Below, in pieces: positions 57,807-64,000 of a stretch of DNA of 64,000 nucleotides. Position numbers and translations under genes: made by a program. The notes beneath the pieces were generated by a model. That model had not been told where the DNA came from, made no database searches, and saw only the letters and a program-made list of their open reading frames with translations. Position 1 is the first letter of the stretch; the number at the start of each line of letters is the position of its first letter. The stretch is taken from NCBI GenBank assembly GCA_030998015.1, contig JARWMV010000240.1, forward strand, positions 806,001-870,000. The letters are read 5' to 3'. This stretch comes from Ceratorhiza oryzae-sativae (taxonomy: Eukaryota; Basidiomycota; Agaricomycetes; Cantharellales; Ceratobasidiaceae).

Positions 57807-60651
57807 TTAGGCATTGTTCCCAGTAATAATTTCTAAAAATGCCTCCGCATTTGGTTCGCGTCCTAGGAAATCCTATCAAACAAGTATGTCAGAAGGGATA
57901 ACATGTGTTCATGGCATCGGAAAAACCTTCAACAAATCGAGTTCGTCCCGGCTCGCACCGGGCTCCAGGATCTTATCTCGATATAACTTGCCTATAAAAT
58001 GGATCTTGTTAACCATTTTATCCAACAAACCAGATTGCCTCACCCTTTATAGGATCAAAGATTGAGTTTTTGAACACAGTCTTGTACATATCCGCCGAAA
58101 ACACGAGCGAGTACGCGTATGAATAATACCCCGCATGATATTCCCCAACACAATGTTGAAATGCACCAGGAGCATGAGTGATCACATCTCCAGACTTGAT
58201 AAGTGTTGTTTGCTCGCGTAGCTGGCTCCAAAGTTTGCTATAATCCAGATCCGCTACGATACGAACTCAATGAGCGGACTTAACCATCGAAAGGAGGCGT
58301 AGTGTCCCACTTGGTTCGGTTTGCATATGCACCTGAAGATCGTATTTCCCTAGGAAAACCTGGCTCAGTTCGGAAATGCCAAATTTCATATTTCGGCTGT
58401 TGTCCCTCAATAGGTGCGCATACATTCACAACGAGCCCGCCACTCACCTCTGGAGTAATTTCTTTATCATGTCATCCGGCATGGGTTCTTTGGTCTCGAA
58501 ATGACTTGATAGCTTTTTCAAAACTTCGGGCTCCCAACACCTAAGATACAATGAGCGCGATATCCACAATTCCTGTAATTTTCTTACCAGTTCTCCAACA
58601 TTTGGCTCGGAGCTTCACCGAAATCAATCGGACCGATCGTCCCATGAAACCTTCCAAACCTCGTCACACTTACCAGCTCGTGAAAGAGATGACCTAAGGA
58701 CACACTGGTCAGCAGAATGTTGACGCGTATATGCTAGGATGCACACCTATTTCATGAAACAACGTAACCAGGTCGTGATGTCGCATCAGCGCAGGGCGCC
58801 CCGGGGTGGGTTTTGCCAGGTTGGCAATTATCGCAGCGACAGGATAAGAGCGTTCTCCTGCCTCGTTGGTAAACCCTGGGCTTATGGGACACATCGTCGC
58901 ATGCGGATATTTTGATTCTACGACAACGTTAGGGGTGGTCATTCGCGTGAAATGAAAACTCAACCGCGAGGATATATATCAAAGTAAGCCCACCCCAAAA
59001 AATCGCTTGCATCTTTGGCGCCTGTGTTCCAGACCGCGTACTGCTGAACATCTAAAGCGGAGCTGTTTGGTTCCAGTTTGAAGCTAAATCAATGGAACGT
59101 TATACCTGGATCCCACAAGTTACCCTTGACTTCCTCAAACTCCACACCCAAAAGATCCTGATAGATCTCGAGCACAACGGGGACGACGTGGGCAACAGGG
59201 AAATATTCCTTGACAAGGGCGCCATCAAGCAAGAGAGTCTGTTCAGTAAAGAGTCGAGAATAGTATCTGCAAGGGCTTATGAGTTCTTGGATCCATCGGA
59301 GGAGGGGGCAGGGTAATTCAAACAAAAGATGGGCTTACGCATAGTCCCAGTTATACATGGCGCCATCAAACGGCAGACCCAATTGAACATAATCCTGCTT
59401 CTTGAACTCGAGGATTTCTTCGAGTTCTTTGGCTGCGGCGGGAAGTAATTTTTGTTCGAGATCGGCCAGGAACTTTCAGAAAGACAATAAAGGTGAAAAG
59501 CTGAAACGAGAAATAGAAATACGCACATCAACGGCAGCTTGAGCCGTTTTGACAGCCCTCGCTTCCTCAGCAAAATCAGCCCATGTCTTGTAGCCGAGGA
59601 TTTCTGCGCAACGCCGTCGTGCGCTCAGCACACGATTGAGGATGGGCATATTGATCTACAGGCAATCATTATGAGGTAGAACGAGAAACGCTAAATTCAA
59701 CAAACCTCAAGGCGATTTTCATATGCAATGTAAGCTCGCTTTCGTGTTTCGGGTATTTGGGCTTCATCAAACTGTGGGATGATATGTATGCGTTAGAATC
59801 TATCCAATAACAAAATTGAAGAGCTAGACCAGAGGGAAAACATCCTCGGACTGAAGTGTCACTACGACTTGATCTGTGCCCTCGACAGGTGCGTACCCAC
59901 GCACCACATCCTCGGGCACACCTTTAAGTTCCTCTCGAGTGAACGATATCGAGCCCTATTTGCTATATATCAGCAGATAATGCAGTTGATAGTCGGCTGT
60001 ACCAACATTTTCCGCGTTGAAGTTCCTCATGAAGTCAGTACACGCCACCGACAGCTCCTTCTTCAATGATCTAAGCTCTTCCCTTTTATCCTCTGGCAGG
60101 CCCAATCCTGCTCGTTTTCCATCAAGAATCATCTTGGCCACAAGGCGCTGCTCCTCTGGGCCTAACATTTCTCCTTTGTCCTTGGTGGCCAACAGCGCAT
60201 TATAGACATCGAAGCGCATAGAACTTTCGATCCCAAAATTGCGAACAAGTTTTTCAGCTTCCATGGCGGCGTCGCGCACAGCGGCATCGGGGGATACATC
60301 TTGGTAGAATGTAAGGGGCCGCCTTGCGGCGGTGAGACGACTTTCGGCAAGAGCAAGTGGGAGAAACACAGTGTCGAAGGTGCACTTTTCGGCTGGTAGA
60401 GCTGCCACTTGATCCCGCACCATGCGGCAGGCGGCAATTGCTGCCTTGGTATTTCCCACGATACTCTCAGGAGTATGATTCCATTGAGGCGGGGGCTGTG
60501 GCGGCGCTATATCTGGTGATATAAGACAAATATCAACGTCAGGATAGGGGCGGAAACACGTACTAATCATCGCTAAGGAAATATCTGATGGAAGATCAAA
60601 GCGCTGAAAGAGAGGTACTTGATTCTCGAGCTGGTGAGCCAGCGCGGTCAC
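57807..60651 (-). CDS. M3 metallopeptidase, saccharolysin/thimet oligopeptidase-like
   Basis: Stop TAA at 57809-57807; the start is set at 60651 but may be a downstream or other exon, because the first 50 residues look unlike the family. DIAPPQPPPQWNHTPESI begins the recognisable part. The zinc site is HEIGH followed by LFHELVSVTRFGR; the HEI half is at 58747-58756 and the GH half after an intron near 58690, so an intron splits the active-site motif. Other blocks are ALVKEYFPVAHVVPVVLEIY, YPHATMCPISPG, GEAPSQMLENWCWE and FQHCVGEYHAGYYSYAYS (near 58150), with Glu and Tyr ligands as in M3A enzymes. The C-terminus is REPNAEAFLEIITGNN. These enzymes clip short cytosolic peptides. Length, about 680 residues, is normal. 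Saccharolysin (PRD1) is likelier than the mitochondrial enzyme because no transit peptide is evident. Confidence 0.87.
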
Positions 60652-61139
60652 TAACAGTCGAATATATAGTCGCTGGAACCTTCAGGAAGACCAGTTGTTT
60701 TCCATTGGGTAGTAATGTTGGCTCTATCGGTCTATTGACCACGCGAAGGAAGCGATACACCACGTGAACGAGGCTACTCAGCTGGGTCCGTTGATGCGCA
60801 TCGGATCACCCCGGCTTACTGTTTGATGCAAGTGGCATATCACCAGACCTAGGATAAGTCGTATTGTATACAATTCATAATCTCGATATGAAAATCTAGT
60901 GCTTGCGGATTGTCGTTTTGCTCGACGACATATCTCGGGTGTCTCGGTCTGTCCACATGGTTCCTCAAGAATCAACCATCTTCCATGGTGTTATCTCAAA
61001 AGGAAAATCCAGCTGTACCTAGTGTTGGTCGAGCGATGAGCCAAATAACACGTTCATTTGCACAGCGCAGCAGAGTTCTGGACTGCAGCCTGCGCAGGTG
61101 CAGAAATAGAACCAGCGGAAGGGCAGACCCCACGTGAGC
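60652..61139. other. Intergenic region upstream of the M3 peptidase
   Basis: About 490 bp with no supportable gene. CACGTGAA lies at 60761-60768, about 110 bases upstream of the assigned start. Confidence 0.4.
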
Positions 61140-61296
61140 GCACAGATCGCGTGACCGTTTGACCACTGTCCCCCGTCCCGCTCATTGTATTCTGTTTTTG
61201 CCCTGCTTGTCGTTGTTCTCTCAGACCAGCTCGACCGTTGTGCTCGTGTAGGTCTTTAAATATGTATGCAAGAAAAAAAAGCACAGATCACGTGAC
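61140..61296 (+). mobile_element. 5'-truncated LINE 3' end with A-tail and 16-base target-site duplication
   Basis: A 125-bp insert (61156-61280) matches the 3' end of the LINE remnant near 56141-56265. The shared words are CGTTTGACC, CTCTCAGACC and GTCTTTAAATATGTATGCAA, and the insert ends in an A-rich tail. It is flanked by GCACAGATCGCGTGAC (61140-61155) and GCACAGATCACGTGAC (61281-61296), a 16-base direct repeat with one CpG-type G/A difference. This is the expected footprint of target-primed reverse transcription. Confidence 0.75.
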
Positions 61297-61957
61297 GCAT
61301 GCTGACTCGGTCGCAGCAGCACCCGCCTAGCGACTCCTCTCGCTGTCGGGGGCCGGCCACGCAGGTGTCTCCCAAGCCATAAAATCACAGCCAAGGCGGC
61401 CTTCGCCTTGCAGCTATTGCGTGAGCTCTACGCTCGCGTCAGGCACTAGACTCAGTAGTCTTGATTTTGCTATCTGCCATCGCTTAAAATAGACCACCTG
61501 GACTGTTGGCCGAGTCGGTCATATTTGATGATAGCGTTATACTGTTGCACCGCTATGGCGTATTGACATTCTCGGCGTGCCTAATCCATTAAATGTTGAA
61601 GCGACGAGGTTTCAGGAGAGTAGGACCTGTTGGATTGTAATGTTAGTGTCCGTTGGATTGTTCATGTATGCGTCTGTAAATGATCCATGGCATTGAGCCG
61701 AATTCTATCTTAAACCTTGAACCCAAATGGTCTACCCTTTCTGCCCACACCTTGTATACTCAAGCCTAGCTGACCACCCGTAAGGTGGAGATGCCGTCTC
61801 GGGTGGCAGGTATCTCGGCAGGGGATCCACTGAGTGGCTTTCATCTTGGCGATACTATGGAATGTTCATGGAGCAGTCAGGAGGGGGACAGGGACAACGA
61901 ACGACCAGTTCAGATCACGTGGCAGGTCAACTACCGATCCATTCTCCATATCTAGAG
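61297..61957. other. Intergenic region, no gene seen
   Basis: About 660 bp between the LINE fragment and the 3' end of COG5. CACGTG at 61916-61921. No supportable gene, RNA or repeat. Confidence 0.4.
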
Positions 61958-64000
61958 TCAAGCAGCAACCGCCCTTCTCAGTACCGATCTTACAAGTGTC
62001 ACCCAATCCTCACGCCCTTCACTATTTCCCCCCTCCTCTTCTTCCGCCTGGGTCTCCCATTTCGGTATGCACGCTTCAATCAGTGCAAGCGCTTCACGTG
62101 GAGTGTGATCTTCAATCCAGCGAACGTACTCGGCTTCGGTCCAGGAATGCAAGGTATGAGGAAGCGGGAATGGAGAGCGGACGATAATATGGTGTAAAAT
62201 TATCAGTGGAGGAAGTGCTGCTGTGTCGTCTGGGGATGAGAGGAGGGCCGTGTCGAGGAACAATAACGGTCTGGTTGGGAGGTGTCAGTTGGGCGATTAG
62301 ATAAGCTGGATAGAAAATTCTCACCGAAGAGCACGGAGAACTCTATAGTCGTCACCCAGTGCGTCGAGTGACAAGCTCTTCCTCCTTCCCGAATCGGCGG
62401 CGAAGCTTCCCAACGAGAATTCCAGCTCGGTCATATCGCTCGTCAGCTGTAGTTTTCCGGCTTCTCCTAGCGGTTTAATGATCGACGCGTTCAAGACAAA
62501 CGTTCGAATCACATTTTTTGCAACGCCGGAAGTCCTGAAATACACAAACCCTGATCAGTGATACGCAAGTAGCTGTTCAAAGCGAGTTTACCAGTCTTGA
62601 ACGACATCCGCTACGCTAAACTTGCTGAAGATCTCATTTCTTAGGAACATAAGCTTTGCGCTGACTTCCTTCATATATCCGCTTGCCCCTCCGCTGACCA
62701 TAGCCCCTCCCTCTAACGATCGGCTGAAATCAACTCGGTGTATGCGCGACAAGACCAGGCCAAGGTCACGCCGAATGGCAACCAGTAATGGCTCAGATAT
62801 ACTCTCGCACTGGCGTTGAAGTTTCTGCTTGACCGATTGAGTGGGGTGCGAACGAGACGAGGGAGCGAGCCCACCTTGATTGCCGACTTTAAGAGGGCGG
62901 TTACGCTCTCATGAAATTCACCCTCGAGCTTATCCAGTCGCACGTAGCAGGTATGCAGCATCGTAAACAACTGGGCGTTTAGAGCTTGCTGAGCGGTCCC
63001 AAGAGGCCCAACGAGCGAGGTCGCGCTTCTGTCTTTCACAATCTACCAAAGCCAAAAGGTTAGGCCTCCCTGTCGTTTATCGACGACACGACTCACAAGT
63101 CCCTCTGCTCGACCAACCAGCATATCGATAGCCGTCCCTACGTTCTTGGCAACGCTCTTAACTAGCAATGGATCGAATCTCGCTGAATCGAGTTCGTTGA
63201 CGATCGTTCGGCTAATGGCAAGGCCCTCTGGTGCGCCCGGTGGCTGTTGTCGGACGCCGGTCGCAATGACCTCGTTCAAACGAGCGGTAGAGCGTGATAG
63301 ATAGAGTGCTTCAAAGGACGATACCGCACGGAGGATAATAACGGTTTCAGGGCTAGAGAATAATGAATTAATTTGACATATCCATATTCGGATAGAAAGC
63401 TCAACAACCTTTGCTGACTCGCGGTATATATAGTATCGGTATGCACGGCAATTTTAGCAAAAAGGTCGTGAAAGAGACGCAAGAATCGAGGATATCCGGT
63501 ACTCAGCGTCTGTTGAAGAAATGTCGACGCTGAGAGGTTGTTAAATTAAGCCTAAAAATGGCCCAACGGGCTCACCCTTGGCGGCATCTTTCGAATGTTT
63601 GTCAAGGGAGCGGGCTAGTGCAGCCCAAAACGTGGAAGTAGGCTTGTTTTCTAGCATCTGTGCGGGGTGAGTATCCGGTGGTGTAGTTCAAATCGTCATC
63701 CACATACAGACATTGCCTCTTCGAGAAACGAAGTCTGAGTCGTTGGATCCTTTTTGAGCTTCAAAACTTTTTCGAGATTGTAAACCTGAGTGAAATGAGC
63801 GCAATTAACCAAGTGTAATAATAAATGCCCAAAGTCCATCGTTTGGGTACCTTGACACAGCAGCCGGCCATTTCCTCGATCATTTGCTCAAGTCTACTCC
63901 AAAGAGCATTTGTCCACTGTGGAGCTGTGATGTTGGTTGGTTCAGTCCGTATGCGAGATCTGTACATCAAGCCGGTAGAAGTCGGCGGGGGTTCTGCAGG
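61958..64000 (-). CDS. COG5: Conserved oligomeric Golgi complex subunit 5 (3' part; 5' end outside window)
   Basis: Stop TGA at 61960-61958; the gene continues past 64000, so the N-terminus is missing. In order of translation the visible blocks are APQWTNALWSRLEQMIEEM (near 63910), TSTFWAALARSLDKHSKDAA, YPRFLRLFHDLFAKIAVH (near 63460), TVIILRAVSSFEALYLSRS, LVKSVAKNVGTAIDMLVGRA (near 63130), LGTAQQALNAQLFTML, VVQDWTSGVAKNVIRTFVLN, LQLTSDMTELEFSLGSF (near 62440) and YRVLRALRPLLFLDTALL. COG5 belongs to lobe B of the COG tether, which handles retrograde vesicles at the Golgi. The helical, domain-poor sequence and the QLTSDMTELE segment fit the family. Introns of normal size separate the blocks. 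Confident on family, less on each splice. Confidence 0.85.

Noticed and set aside
10003..61921. CACGTG E-boxes upstream of many genes
   Set aside because: About 16 copies of a given 6-mer are expected by chance in 64 kb at near-equal base composition, and several also lie in coding sequence, so genome-wide enrichment is not claimed.
1..64000. CRISPR arrays, bacterial operons or prophage features
   Set aside because: No regularly spaced direct repeats were seen and gene structure is eukaryotic throughout.

Overview
This is a eukaryotic window. Nearly every gene is cut by short GT-AG introns of about 45-65 bases carrying CTRAC-type branch sites, intergenic gaps are small, and the products include a GATA nitrogen regulator, a COG5 subunit, an SLC35F6-like carrier and NACHT-kinase proteins. 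Gene style and base composition point to a filamentous basidiomycete (Agaricomycetes). A Rhizoctonia/Ceratobasidiaceae-like genome is my best guess, but it is an inference.

Layout. 1-5.0 kb is repeat DNA: two copies of a GCCAG/CAGGAG-rich repeat, then a 5'-truncated Ty3/gypsy pol (RT end, RNase H, integrase, chromodomain) with its 3' LTR. 5.8-9.7 kb (minus) holds an AreA/NIT2-type GATA factor. 10.9-16.7 kb (plus) holds two tandem paralogues that fuse an N-terminal NACHT NTPase to a C-terminal TKL-like protein kinase; this is the most unusual system in the window. 17.3-21.3 kb (minus) encodes a large Ser/Pro-rich protein with a C-terminal membrane anchor, divergent from a gene at 21.6-24.2 kb built from two degenerate helicase-C-like units. 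24.4-27.6 kb is an OCRL-type inositol polyphosphate 5-phosphatase and 27.9-29.8 kb a zinc alcohol/formaldehyde dehydrogenase; a GNAT remnant follows. 31.2-36.8 kb (plus) holds two neighbouring genes that share a C-terminal HicA-like domain. 38.0-40.2 kb is a RanBP2-zinc-finger protein, 42.2-44.8 kb a sugar/polyol transporter and 45.7-46.7 kb a secreted Cys-rich protein. 48.3-49.9 kb (SLC35F6-like) and 50.2-51.6 kb (adenosine kinase) are divergent. A PalI/SUR7-like membrane protein, a SAM methyltransferase, a LINE remnant, an M3 metallopeptidase, a tiny LINE 3' fragment with target-site duplication, and the 3' part of COG5 complete the window.

Most neighbours are unrelated housekeeping genes, as is normal for fungi. 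The tandem or shared-domain pairs (NACHT-kinases; HicA-like genes) are the only obvious local families.

Many otherwise healthy coding frames are interrupted by single-base shifts, one of them in an A6 run. I therefore suspect uncorrected indels in the assembly. Exon joins below were worked out by eye from splice signals and frame continuity; long exons are reliable, first exons less so.
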